Shown here: one piece after another, positions 1 to 11,354 of the stretch | How the letters are laid out: each line of letters starts with the position of its first letter | Numbering within the stretch: position 1 is the first letter of the stretch | Assembly: GCA_026686845.1 (NCBI GenBank) | Contig: JAIVEN010000010.1 | Coordinates: 23,224,001-23,288,000, forward strand | Direction of reading: 5' to 3' | Origin: Adenanthera pavonina | Taxonomy: Eukaryota; Streptophyta; Magnoliopsida; Fabales; Fabaceae | DNA length: 64,000 bases | Notes under the pieces: generated by a model | Database searches by the model: none | Told to the model about the DNA's origin: nothing | What the model saw: only the letters and a program-made list of their open reading frames with translations | Translations under genes and position numbers: made by a program

Positions 1-1
1 T

Positions 2-1352
2 CACCAAAAAATGAAGGATAATCAAGTGAGGGTAGTGGTTGAATGGGTTGAAGTTCCAGATGCACCAGTACCATTCCCTAGTGAAGAGGTGAACACAGTA
101 GGGGAAGCCCTAAATACTTTTATTTTATGGCCAAAAACACTTGTCCAGGTAATTCTATTATTACTATGTTGTGTTTTACTCATACTTCATATAGCATGTA
201 ATCTATTTAATAATTACTTCATTATTTAGGAAACTACTACTTCAATGCGGCAGTCCCAACCTCAGATGGATCCACTAACACGTCTATGTGTAGTGGCAAT
301 GAACATAAAAAATCCTATCAAGGTTCATATGGATTTAGGGATTATAGATGATATGAAGGATTACGACTTCTACATTTACCAGAGAGATGTGATGGAGCTA
401 CTCATGACTGATAAGTTGAACATATCGATCTTGCAATTGTTTGTAAAGTAAGTTTATTGTTATTTTTGGATGATGTCTAAGCATTTAATTCTTAAAACTC
501 ACATATTTAAATATTGTAGGTATCTCAATCACCTTTGCAACTTATCAGGAAAAAGTGATAAGTACGGTTTCATGTGCCCACAACACATCCAAAGGCAAGG
601 TAACAAGACATTTGGAATATCAGCCTACATTAGATCTAGGCTCAAAGAAGGCAACAAGCAATGTTTCCTTGCACCATATCATCAAGGGTAAGAAAAAAAT
701 TATAATTCATATGATATTGTGGCTGTGTAATTTATTCCTTATTTTGTAGGGATCACTGGCAGTTGATGGTTATTTCCCCTCAACAAAATGCCGTAACTTG
801 GTTCTGCTCTGCATCGATGCCATCAAATGATGATTTCAAGGATATGATTGACACGTAAGTGTGTTCATGTAAATCTTTTTGATATATTTATTATTATTAC
901 TTTGTAATATAATCCCTTGCATGCATTTGAACTTAGTGCTATAGGATCGAGTAAAGTCCTGCAGGGTCAGCATGCACATCAGCTGAAGAAGACTTCATGG
1001 TTTTACCCAAAGGTAAGTAGTGTGAACCTGAGGACTTTTTGCAACAAACTTTCACTCTTTTATGATGTTGGTCATTTTTTGTTTATTTGTAGTGTCAAAA
1101 ACAAGTGGGAGACGAAGTGTGTGGATATTATGTGATGATATATATGTTCAATATCATCACTTCAGGAATTATTGAATCATTTGAAAAGGTAAATATAACT
1201 TACAAAACTTAGTTTTGTTCATTTGTGAGTTCATGTTTTGATAGGCTTTGAACTTATAGATATTCGACAATGAGGACTCCTTTTCTGATGAGGAAATTAA
1301 AGGCATTCAAAGGCGTTGGGCAAGCTATTTTCTAGAAACCACTTTGCTATGA
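2..1352 (+). CDS. CACTA-1 Ulp1-like protein, C-terminal part (7 exons)
   Basis: C-terminal part of the second CACTA (En/Spm) protein, carrying a degenerate Ulp1/C48 cysteine-protease fold; such proteins accompany the TNP2 transposase, and their exact role in transposition is not settled. I read exons 2-148, 230-447, 520-687, 750-854, 937-1012, 1093-1188 and 1260-1352; every intron is GT-AG and phases match throughout with no internal stop. Catalytic-region motifs visible are HWQLMV (exon 4) and QVGDEVCGYYV (exon 6), giving the His, Gln and Cys of the family. The usual Asp motif LDS reads FCSAS here, so the triad looks incomplete. The gene is open at the left edge, so its start and any upstream DNA-binding part are outside the window. 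Family assignment is firm; proteolytic activity is doubtful. Confidence 0.78.
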
Positions 1353-2723
1353 AGGTTAGATTGGGTTGCACAAACTTTCTAAATAAGTTTCAAATGTGTG
1401 AGTGGAAACATGGCCATGCAATTGTAAATCACGCACCAAAAAATTTATGAACTTTGTCTTAATGCATGTTGTTATACTTTTAGGTTCACTAGAGTTGGCT
1501 AATTGATCTTCATGCTAAGTAGTTGGTTTAGGTGGAATAAGTGGTATTTTAATTTTGCAAATTAGGCTATTAGCACTGCGTAAAGTGGAAGATATATAGA
1601 TATATCTATATATCTATATATTCATATACATATATAATGGTGGTATCTCATTTTAGGTCATGGGATCATGTATATATATATTAAAAAAAAAGATAGTCAT
1701 AGATTCTTTTTACAACCCACAGAAAATAGGTACCAATACATCACTGTAGTCTCTTTTAATCAAATTAATAATAGCTTCTGTAGAACACATTGAACAATTG
1801 GTAAGGGGGCAAAAATTTAGAGCAAATTAATCTTTTGGAGGGGGGTGGACTCATTTCAAAATTTTTTTCATGTGACATTGTTCATTGATACTCTCGTGTT
1901 AATCCTTGGTGCCACTGGGGCCATTAGCGATGGGCTTTAGATATGACAAAAACAAATGGTCCAAAGATATGCTATGAGGAAGCCCATATTTAATTTCTGG
2001 ACTGCAGATAAAAATGAAATTTGTTTAAGTAGGCCTAAGCTACAAACAACCTTGTATATTTCCGGTACTCCATTTTCGATGCACCAGTTTCTCGCTCCTT
2101 GCTTCAACAGGACTTGGTTGGCCATACTCGCCGAATGAGCATGTGTAATCCAATGGAGTTACCTTGTTTTTATTTCTGTTAAAGATACTTGAAGATAACT
2201 GATTGAAAGGTGAGAAGCAATGGTGTTTGAACAAGCAGTAGCATCATCATCTAGTTTGAGAAACTTGCTCTTAATCCCCCGTATCCCCAAATCTAATCGG
2301 CATTGTCGCTGTTCCTGTAGAAATAAAGCACCTTCCCTCCGGTAACTGATATAGATGTTTCTTTATGATCTTTGTGCAGGATGGAGATTGAAATGAAAGC
2401 TATTTTGTTGGCCAACTATGTTCAAAAGAAAGCACGAGATTGGTCATGATAAGTTTTTGTTGTCTTGATGATTTTATGCTGTAATCTTATTAGGTTAATT
2501 TAAGGCATGATAGTCCATAAAATTTGAAAGACATTGGGCTATTTAGTACAATTCTTTTTTTGTTTGTGCAGTGATGATGTTTAATAGATTGTAACTTATG
2601 CATAGAAAGTACATATGGTTCAAATTATAATGTGTTCTTAGTATTTGCTAGTTTGATTTCCATTTTGAGTGTAAACAGGGATGATAAGTATAAAAATCAG
2701 TGAGTATATTTAAAAAAAAATTG
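1353..2723 (+). other. CACTA-1 3' noncoding region
   Basis: No coding sequence recognised. The stretch follows the stop codon of the Ulp1-like gene and precedes the subterminal repeats, so it is most simply the 3' UTR and untranscribed tail of CACTA-1. Short open frames here have no recognisable motif. Confidence 0.5.
1591..1636. repeat. AT-rich simple repeat (GATATATA/CTATATA)
   Basis: A run of alternating GATATATA, TATATCTA and CTATATAT motifs that is partly self-complementary. A similar short AT run follows at 1668-1680. Confidence 0.7.
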
Positions 2724-3003
2724 ACACTTTCTAGATCGGTTATGAGTTATGACCGATCTAGAAAATTATATTTTCTAGATCGGTCATAACTCATAACCGA
2801 TCTAGAAAGTACTCATAATTTTTTTTGGAATGATTTTCTAGACCGGGTGTTTAAAAAAACCAATATAGAAAATACTTTCTAGATCGGTTAAATAACCGAT
2901 CTAGAAAAACAAAATTTTCTACATCGGTCACTTCTACATCTACACAAAAACCGATCTAGAAAGCATATTTTACCCGATCTAAAAAGTGCTCAGTGTAGCA
3001 GTG
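2724..3003. repeat. CACTA-1 subterminal palindromic repeats and TIR
   Basis: The 12-mer TTTCTAGATCGG and its complement recur throughout. 2728-2764 has arms TTTCTAGATCGG...CCGATCTAGAAA, and 2772-2808 is its exact reverse complement, so two hairpins together make one larger perfect palindrome. A third hairpin lies near 2877-2908 and a looser one near 2917-2963. In CACTA elements such subterminal repeats bind the element's own proteins. The region closes at the terminal CAGTG (3003). Confidence 0.8.
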
Positions 3004-3079
3004 AATCTAAGCAAAAGAAGTAAACCTCTGAGGTAGTAACTCTTGCTCTAAACTTTTAATTGATACATTGTGCTTTATA

Positions 3080-4010
3080 TTTTAAATTGTGTTATTATGA
3101 TATTTGGCTATATTTTATGACTGGTTTGGTTGTTTTTATGTCAAGGGCTAAGCCCTGGAATGCCTATTTACTAAGTTGTTATGCTGTCAAAATTTTTACT
3201 GTAACATAGTGTTTTAATTGTTTTCTAGAAGTATGTTATGAAAGTTTGATGATTATGCAATATTTTGGCAATGCTTAAGCTAATGTGATGATATGGTATG
3301 CTTGAACTATGCCACTAGTAAGATATTCCCCATCTCACCCCAAGTTTCCCAATTATATGGCCAAGCAATACCAAGGGAAATACCTTGGCAAAGAGGATTG
3401 AATAGGAAGATTAATGTATTAAAAACTATTTTGCTCATTTTTGCACTGGATGTTTCTGTTCGCTATATAAATTCGAATAACTTCCAAAAATTTAGAGTTC
3501 TACATGCATGAATAGATCTATGTCTTAGAAATAAAATGGCACTAATTGGGCTGTATTTGGAGTTATACAGTGGTAGTTATGCATGTTTTGATAAGATTGC
3601 TCCTGTGAACATTATTTCTAACCCCCGATGATATATGTTGATGTTTTGACAAGTAGAAGTAGAATAAATGTATCTGAAAATCATGGTTAGAAATAAGACA
3701 TGTAAGGATTTCCAAATATGCTAAGCATGCACCAAATGGCTCTATATTCTGTGACAAATGAATTTTTAATTTCAAGGTTCAGTTTTCGGACAGAAACAAG
3801 GATGCAAAAATTAACAATAATGTTTACACAATAAACTGTATGAATTTGTGCGTTCATTTTCTAGTTTTTAAAATTCAAGATGTTCACGATTTTTAGAAAC
3901 TTGGATCACTAAGAAATGATTTTTTTTTTTTACATTTAGTTATGATTTTTGAAATATCGCTATGCAATGTGTTGTAAACCAGCAAAAACAGTTTTATTCA
4001 GTTTTAAAGT
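3080..4010 (+). repeat. Ty3/gypsy-family LTR fragment, plus orientation
   Basis: This matches, by eye, the 3' half of the long LTRs seen at 13261-14240 and 17737-20623. Shared landmarks in the same order are a TGACTGGTTTGG-like block, an ATTTTTACTG block, a CATCTCACCCCAAG block and, near 3940, TTTAGTTATGATTTTTGAAA. Both ends are ragged. It is opposite in orientation to the pol remnant that follows, so it is probably a separate insertion. Boundaries are approximate. Confidence 0.5.
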
Positions 4011-4029
4011 TTTAATTGATTCAACCTTT

Positions 4030-4298
4030 TCAATGATTGTTTTCATGCTTCAAAACCAAACAGTTTTCATGGGAAATGTTTTCAAATGTAAGATGTGACA
4101 GTAGGCCCATCACAAAGTCCATGGAGATGCTATCCCATTTCCACTCCGAGATTTTCAATGGTTTCAACAACCCTGCAAGAAGCTGATGCTTCACTTTCAC
4201 ACGTTGGCAAATCAAACACTTCAACATATATTTAGTGACATCCCTGTTCATCCCCGACCACTAATACCTACATTTCAAATCATGGTACATCTTAGTAC
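4030..4298 (-). pseudogene. Ty3/gypsy integrase fragment (zinc-binding to core start)
   Basis: The minus strand encodes a recognisable block with KCLICQRVKVKH and WKWDSISMDFVMGL, the end of the H2C2 zinc-binding domain and the start of the DDE catalytic core of a gypsy integrase. The chain stops soon after the first catalytic Asp (MDFV); the rest of the core is absent. The upstream half of the same domain lies at 7609-7895, across the solo LTR. Confidence 0.8.
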
Positions 4299-7200
4299 TG
4301 TAACAGCTTACTTTTAGACTCATTTCCCATGAATTAGACTTCTTTTAAGTCTGATTATACTTGATCCTTAGTTTGAATCACATAAGAATGAAAATCAAAA
4401 TTTTTGGTTACTGCTCATATGGTAGTTTCCACTTTGCCAACTAAATTTTGAAAATTCATAACTAATTTTAGAAAAATCATTTTATAGTGATCCAAATCTA
4501 TAAAAAATAGATAAAAATCTTATATATATGGAAAAAAATATGAAACAGAGAATTTTATTGACCAATTTATACAGTTTATTTCTCAAACATTTACTATAGA
4601 TTTGGTCATTTTCTCTTCTCCAGGATTTTGGCCTTATATTTAAAAATTCATATCTCACTCTAGCCTGAGCCAATTTGTGCATTCCTTATCTCATTGGAAA
4701 GCCCTATGAGCATCCTTCTTGAGATATTTTTCTTGTATATTTATTCAACTTGTATAGGGCATGACATTAACTTAACTATTATGAGTCAAAACGCTATATC
4801 TACTGAAACAGTTTTAGGAGAAATTTCATAACTCCTTCTTTATAACTCCAAATGGTTTCAAACGAGTGGCATTCATTTCCTAACTTGGAGCTTTCCATAA
4901 ATGGAAATCAATAAATTTTTGGAGCCATAAAAGATTTTATAGTGCCTTTTGAAAAGTCCAGTGTTCACAGTGTAAGTTCTTGTTTTTCCAATATTGTCCA
5001 GTTTTGAATCCTAACTTCAAAAAATCATTATAATTCATACATTTATCCAATTTAGGTGTTCTTTAGCTCTATGAAAATTTTGTTCTGTCTACTCTAAGAG
5101 CATATATATCACTTATATAGAATACTCTATTTTGAATTGAGTTCCTTGCTCAAATCTATATTGGTCATCTTGTTCAAAATTATGCCATAACTCATAATAA
5201 ATTTCATAAACCTCATGCATCAACATTTATTGTTCCAAATCCACACATAACCTCATAAGAGGACTTTAACGAATATAATCATGTATAATTACAGAATTTC
5301 TTCTCATACATACATGATACATATTTTCTCAACTTAACATTATAACTTGCAAAATCAAGTAATTTTCCATCGTCTTCATCATTTCCCTTGCATTTGTTTG
5401 AATACTTCCATGTCCTAACATTGTTAATATTTGGAAAGCAATGAAATTCAAAGAATCTCAGTAGTTATACCCAATTATGCATTCACATCATCATATCATT
5501 TCCTAGAATCATCAATGAAAATCATAACTTCATATTATGCCATACAATTCCATAAAAATTTTGGCATGATAACACTTTGTAAAATGGACTTCCTAGGGTC
5601 ATAAAACCCTTCAAACATTCAGACAACAATGAAAATACATCATAAAGCATTCAAACAACTATATGACATAGTCATATTATCACAGAAACAAAGTATGACA
5701 ACATTAAGCATAATAGGGAAAATACTACCTTCTTACTTTCCAATGATCTCCAAACTTTGTGGACACTTCCTTTGATTTTAACACACTTCTTGGAACTCTA
5801 TTACATCATAAAACAAGGTCTTAAGTCATTGATAACAGGACATCCTTCATAAAGAGCTCACATTAACTCTAATTTTTCACTTTGCTTTCCTTTTGTATTT
5901 TCTTGTACAACATAATTGTTCTAACCTATTTTGGGCCCAAGAAATCTATTTTTGGAGTCAAAATCATGAAATTTCCTTTCCTTTTCAAACCCTAAATAGG
6001 CAGAAAATTTCAGAAATTTGTAAAAAAATATCCACCCAATTAATTTGCAATCTAATGGCATCTCCTTAATCCTTAAAGCCTATACATCACTTTTCATGGA
6101 TCACTTTCTTCATGGCTTCATTTTCTCTCTCTATTCTCTCTCTGGGAAGAATTTTTCAGAGATAAAATGGAGAGAAATAATCCATAAAACTTCTCCAAAC
6201 TCAAGTATACACAATAAAATAGCCATAAGATTCTACCTTGAGTTTTTGAGACTTTAACTTTGCCTTTCTCTTCTTCTTTTTTTTTCTAGGGTCTTCACGC
6301 TTTCTCCTCTTCTTGCTGTAGTTTCAGACGTGATGAAGGATGAAGATGATGATGGTTAATGATTTGCTAAGATATTTATGTAATAAAATCACTTAATTAA
6401 CTTTTCTTTTTGACTTTATTGCTTTTTCTTTTTAAAAAAAAGCTTTTTGGAAAATTTTACTTGTGGCGAAACCTGAATTCCAAAGTAATTCACTCCCCTT
6501 GTGGCCAAAAATTGCTTCATAAAGTTTAATAGATCAAAATACTCTTTATCGATTAAATTTACTCGTACCGATTAAGTATTTTTGCCAAAATTATCATTAA
6601 ATTGGTACAGGATTATCCAACAATTACTTTTGGATAAAAATTATTATCTAGACCCAAAATATATTTTATTAAGACCCAATAATTTCTCTTGAATTAATAC
6701 TGTCTCTTCCTGCAGTCCAAATTGACTTTTATCAGGTAAAATATTAATATTAAATCATAATCACCCAATAAATATTGTTTTGACCTTAATGAATTTCATA
6801 CTATATTTCATTGGGTCTAACTCATTGAGAGCTTCATTTTGACTATAAGTTTTCAAATTTCCAAAAATACCCTTAACCCGAGGCAATTATAATTTTTAAA
6901 ACTTTCGGGTCATTAGTTGTAATTTTCTCCAAACTTATTTTCATTTCCTCCCCACGTGAATTTCTTCCTTCCGGGACTAAATTTCAAGCATTATTAGTTG
7001 TTGGGGTCAAAATATAATTTTCTCATTTTTCCATTTAACCTGATAAAATGATCTATTTGCACTTCTTCAAGTTTAACAGTGTCTCTCAGTTTTTTCCAGT
7101 TACTTATGTATTTTATGATATAAATATTTTTTCCTTGGTGTTTAAATTTAATATTCACATTTTTCTTCTAATCTAAAAAATGATTGTTTTGCCCCTGAAC

Positions 7201-7608
7201 ATGGTCAAAAATGTAATTATTCATTCTTTTAGGAACTTTCTTGTAATTTTACCCAAAGATCAATTTTTTTTATTATTTCTTTTTTGCACTATTTGCAATA
7301 ACTTCAAATTGGTCTATCTCTTAACCTGAACCTCCCAGGAACGCAATACTTATACCATTATGCTCAGGTTGAAGCGGGCTTTCATTCAAGTGGTATATTG
7401 CATATTTTCCGAGATAAATTCTGGAATTAATTTCTACTAAAGATCTTATGAAAAATTAATTCCAATTAAGGTCTAAACATAACTTCTTCAAAAAATTAGA
7501 TGAGAAATTAATTCCTTCTAAAACCCAATTATATACAGCATTTTCGTCTCACTTCGTTTCTTATCTTTTATTCATTTTATAACATCCCAAAAAAATAGAG
7601 ATATTACA
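4299..7608 (-). mobile_element. Ty3/gypsy solo LTR, 3.3 kb
   Basis: A single long LTR in minus orientation, starting TGTAATATC (at 7608) and ending GCTGTTACA (at 4299). It is flanked by AGTAC (4294-4298) and AGTAG (7609-7613), a 5 bp target duplication with one mismatch. Removing the LTR and one copy restores an uninterrupted integrase reading across the site (HPGATK), which independently fixes both ends. It is related to the LTR at 17737-20623: both share a block resembling CTAATGACCCGAAAG close to the LTR start. No ORF inside. Confidence 0.8.
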
Positions 7609-7897
7609 AGTAGCACCTGGGTGAATGGTGCATCGGCTTTTGTGGGCTTCCTCTAGGATGGTTTCTAGCAAGCTCTCGGCATTAGGTACATAAATCCTTC
7701 CACGATACTTGATAATCTCTTCTTCATGAACATCAAAATCCTACATCTATCACATTTCAACTTGTTCTCTAATACCCTTGGGTACTTATCTTCCATTTGT
7801 GCAAAATAGATATCTGTCGGCAAATTACTCACCACATCAATTGACCATAAAATGAAGGCACTAGGTTTTACAGAGATAGACGAACTCAAATCCCTCA
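7609..7897 (-). pseudogene. Ty3/gypsy integrase N-terminal and linker fragment
   Basis: The minus strand reads through SSSISVKPSAFIL, then RIYVPNAESLLETILEEAH and TIHPGA, the linker after RNase H and the HHCC-type start of integrase. It continues into 4030-4298 once the solo LTR is removed, and joins 8638 onward once the MITE-like element is removed. Several internal stops. Confidence 0.7.
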
Positions 7898-8634
7898 GGC
7901 TATGTTTGGTTGGGGGGAAATGGGGGGAAGGGAAAGGAAAGGAAGGAATTTTGCTCCCCCTCCCCTTCTAAAATTTATTTCATAAAAAAATAATTAAAGG
8001 AGGGGAAGGAAAATGTTATTAAAATTTTACCTCCCCTTCCCTTCTATAATTTCCCCCCAAATTGGGGTAATTTGGGGAGAAAATGTGGTATTATGTCTAA
8101 TCTGACCAAAATACCCTTTACTTTTTTATAACTTAACTATATAATATACTGATTAGTCTTATTGTGTCTCTCCTCAGTCTCACTCTTAAAATATGAAATA
8201 TCTTAGTGACATATATGTATGAAGTCACGAGCACACAAATGCATTCATATATTAACATATACAAACATGGTTAAAGTTGAGGAACAAAAAGAAGACATAT
8301 ACAATTATGGTTGAGGTTGAGAAAAAAAATAAGGAAAAGAAGAACATTTCCTTCTGATTAAGAACTTTTTTTAATATTCAAACAAAAAAACTCTTTTTTT
8401 AATGTAAAAAGGAAATATTAACTTAAATAAATTAAGGGTATAATAGCCAATTTATAATTATTTTCCCTCCCTTTCCCTTCTAACCCAAACAAGGTAACAT
8501 TAAAACCCCTCCATTAAAATTCCTCATTTTCCCTTCAAATAAGATAAAATTAAAATCCCTTCTTTTTCCTCCCCTTCCTATCCCTCCATTAAAATCCCTC
8601 CCCTCCCTTCCCCTCCTTTCAACCAAACATACCC
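7898..8634. mobile_element. MITE-like DNA element with 3 bp target duplication
   Basis: The ends are GGCTATGTTTGGTTGG and, inverted, GGGTATGTTTGGTTGA (one mismatch in the first 15 bases). Flanks are TCA (7895-7897) and TCA (8635-8637). Excision of the element plus one TCA restores the interrupted gypsy reading frame (SLRDLSSS). Inside each end are G/A-rich tracts on opposite strands. No transposase ORF. The 3 bp duplication suggests a PIF/Harbinger-type non-autonomous element, but TCA is not the usual TWA target, so superfamily is tentative. Confidence 0.75.
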
Positions 8635-8637
8635 TCA

Positions 8638-9890
8638 AGCTTTCACATAACAGCTGCTCTTGCATCATTATAGTCACCACATGAATGGACTTCCTACTCA
8701 AAGCATCGGCCACTACATTTACCTTTCTAGGATGATACTTCACAGCATAATCATAATCCTTCAAAAACTCTATACAACGACACTACCTGATATTCAACTT
8801 TGTCTTATGAAATAGATACTTCAGACTCTTGTGGTCATTGAACACTTCAAACCATGCACCGTAAAGGTATTGTCTCTATATCTTCAAAGAAAAAACTACC
8901 GCTACAAACTCCAGGTCATGAGTGGGGTAATTCTCTTCATGTGGCTTCAATTATCTCGAAGTATAGGCTACCACTCTCCCTTGTTGCATTAAGACACATC
9001 TCATACCCTTCTTAGAAGCATCTGTATAAACTATAAATGTGTTGTGTGGGCAGCACAAGAGTAGATGTGAGGCAAACCTTTAGCTCCTAAAAGGCTCTTT
9101 CACACTTGTCATCCCAAACGAATGGTTGATCCTTCTGTGTTAATATTGTCTGAGGCATAGCAAGTTGAGAAAGTCCCTTAATAAACCTCTAGTAATAACC
9201 TGCCAAGCCAAAAAAGCTTCAGATTTTTGTCACTATTTGCGATCTTTCCCATTTCAATACCATATCCACCTTACTAGGATCTACTACTATACCATTAGCC
9301 AAGATCATATGCCCCAAAAACTTCACTTCCTTCAACCAGAATTCACACTTACTCAACTTAGCTTACAATTGATGATCCTTTAATATCTGTAGGGCTGTAG
9401 TAAATGAGGATGTCATCCTGGTTCATATAATCCATGAAAATGGCAGGGGCATTGGTCAGCCCAAAGGGTATCACAAGAAACTCATAATGCCCATACCGAG
9501 TCTAGAAAATGGTCTTAGGCAAGTTTTTTACGTACATTCTAAGTTGATGATACTCAAACCTCAAAGCAATCTTAGAGAACACAAACACACCAGCCAGCTA
9601 ATCAATCTAATCATCAATGTGTGGCAAATGATACTTGTTCTTAACCATCATATAATTAATCTATTGATAATCAATGCACAACCGAGGACTTCCATCCTTC
9701 TTCTTGACAAAAAAAAACTTAGTCCCCATTGTGAGACACTAGGTTCAATGAAGATTTTCTCCAACAACTCTTTAATGTGTTTTTTGATTTCTACCAATTT
9801 TGTGGGTGACAGTCAATAAAGAGCTTTAGAAATATAGCTAATACCAAGGACCAAATCAATAGAAAACTCTAATGCCCTCTCTAGTAGCAA
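8638..9890 (-). pseudogene. Ty3/gypsy reverse transcriptase-RNase H, degenerate
   Basis: Near 8640-8764 the minus strand has YHPRKVNVVADALSRKS, the conserved end of the gypsy RNase H domain. Further right are RT pieces in several frames: a block corresponding to the KDGSLR-CIDY region near 9660-9720 and an N-terminal block ending near 9880. Frames change repeatedly and stops are frequent. The order fits Ty3/gypsy and separates it from copia, where integrase precedes RT. Confidence 0.75.
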
Positions 9891-9989
9891 CCTAGAAATT
9901 TCCTTTGGAAGCACCTCAAGATAGTCATAAACAACAGGAATATCCTCTAGACCTTCCTCCACTTTTACCTGTACTGAGAAAAACACTAG

Positions 9990-10430
9990 AAATTCCTAAC
10001 ATCCCTTATGTAGATACTTCTCTGCTTGAACATAAGAAAGGTAGAGACTTGCTCCACTATCCCAAGAACCATAAACATTCATTAGCAAAAGCACTATCTT
10101 TTTAGCACAATTCAAAATAGCATTGTTGGCCTCTAACCAGTTTATACAAATAATTACATCAATTCTTCTCAACAGTAGGCAAATCAAGTCCAAGGTGGTA
10201 CTTTAATTCTCAAAATACACAACACAGTTAAGAAAAGCCTAAGTGGTGCTCACAAAGACTCTAGTAGTGGTTGAGATGGACAGCTCAAAAGACAACTCAA
10301 TGGCTACCATACCTAACCTCCAAGCCTGATAAAATGAAATGAAATAATGAGATGCACTAAAATCAAACAATGCATGAATAGTAAGGCCATTGAGTTTTAG
10401 AATACCTCGAATCACATTTGGCACTGCATC
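9990..10430 (-). pseudogene. Ty3/gypsy aspartic protease, degenerate
   Basis: The minus strand has GILKLNGLTIHALFDFSASHYFIS, shown here only for its central LFDFSASHYFIS. The active-site signature of these proteases is normally D-S/T-G-A; here it reads D-F-S-A, so the catalytic loop is damaged. INWLEANNAILNC near 10110-10140 is the conserved block downstream of the protease. Neighbouring gag lies to the right and RT to the left. Confidence 0.7.
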
Positions 10431-11354
10431 CTTCTCCTGCTGTGAGATGGCAAAGACCCTTCCTGGTACTATTAGCTTCTTGCAAGACCATCTTACTTTG
10501 GGGTATTACAATAATGAGAAATATGCCTTGGTCTCGCATAGTTGTGACATATCAAGCACAGGCATGCTCCATGGTCCATTCCACTCTTCTTACACAGTGT
10601 TGGGGTGCTAGTAGAACTAGGTTATTCTAGCACCATATCTCTCTTGTTTGGCTCATTGTAGCTCGAGCTTCCCCTATTATAAGTACCTCTGTTGTGGCCA
10701 CCCTTATGATGACCACCCCTAGGAGAAGAACTCCTTGTCCTCTAAGATCCACCCTTACTACTGTGTTATTCCCACAGTGGCTACCTTTTTTACTTATTTC
10801 ACCAGTAGGGCCTAGATGGGAAATGGCCCTGATCATGGAGCTCTTCCTCTCTTCCTCAGATTTCCTCATCCTCCTTGCCACTATTCTCATTTTAGTACAT
10901 AGGTCCTCAAATGAAGTGAAATCCACTATAGACAATCATTCCTTGATCTTGGGGCATGCATATTCCAGTAAGCATTATGACTTCCACTCATCATCTGGAT
11001 AGCTCTTTAGGCAAGTGAAGTATTTAGCCAAGTCAAGGAATTTGTTAATGTACTCATTCTCCAATAGATTCTTCTACTTGAAGGCCAAGAACTCCAATTC
11101 CTTCTACATCATTAGGGTAGGAGGAAAATAATGGGCAAATAACCTCTCTAAAGTGCTCCCAACTTAGTCGATTCTCTACACTTTTCATATCTGGGTCCAT
11201 ACTTTTCCACAATTGTTTAGCCTTCTATTCCAGCTTAAAAGCCAACAACTAGATCTTCTATTCAAAATTGTAGTCCATGACCCCAAAGATGGTCTCTAAC
11301 TACTAAATCTACTCCATAGTTTCCTTTATGAGTTTACTATTACTTTTGGACACT
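10430..11354 (-). pseudogene. Ty3/gypsy gag, degenerate
   Basis: A basic, low-complexity minus-strand reading near 10627-10935 (containing ARRMRKSEEERKSS) fits the C-terminal part of gag, followed by cysteine-containing sequence near 10550-10620 in the place of a zinc knuckle, too degraded to assign residues. The N-terminal capsid part to about 11350 is in broken frames. At about 11355 the sequence turns into LTR, implying deletion of the primer-binding site and most of the LTR. Confidence 0.55.

Larger units (their letters stand above)
1..3003 (+). mobile_element. CACTA-1 transposon, 3' part
   Basis: The element enters from the left edge and ends at 3003 with CAGTGTAGCAGTG, i.e. an inverted terminus beginning CACTGCTACACTG. 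Support is the Ulp1-like ORF at 2-1352, followed by about 1.4 kb of noncoding sequence and then about 280 bp of subterminal repeats packed against the end, the normal arrangement of a CACTA 3' end. The three bases after the end are AAT, a candidate target duplication; the partner end lies outside the window. TNP2 would be expected further left. Confidence 0.75.

Noticed and set aside
10390..11002. Plus-strand open frames of 73 and 102 codons
   Set aside because: They are shadows of the degenerate minus-strand gag and protease.
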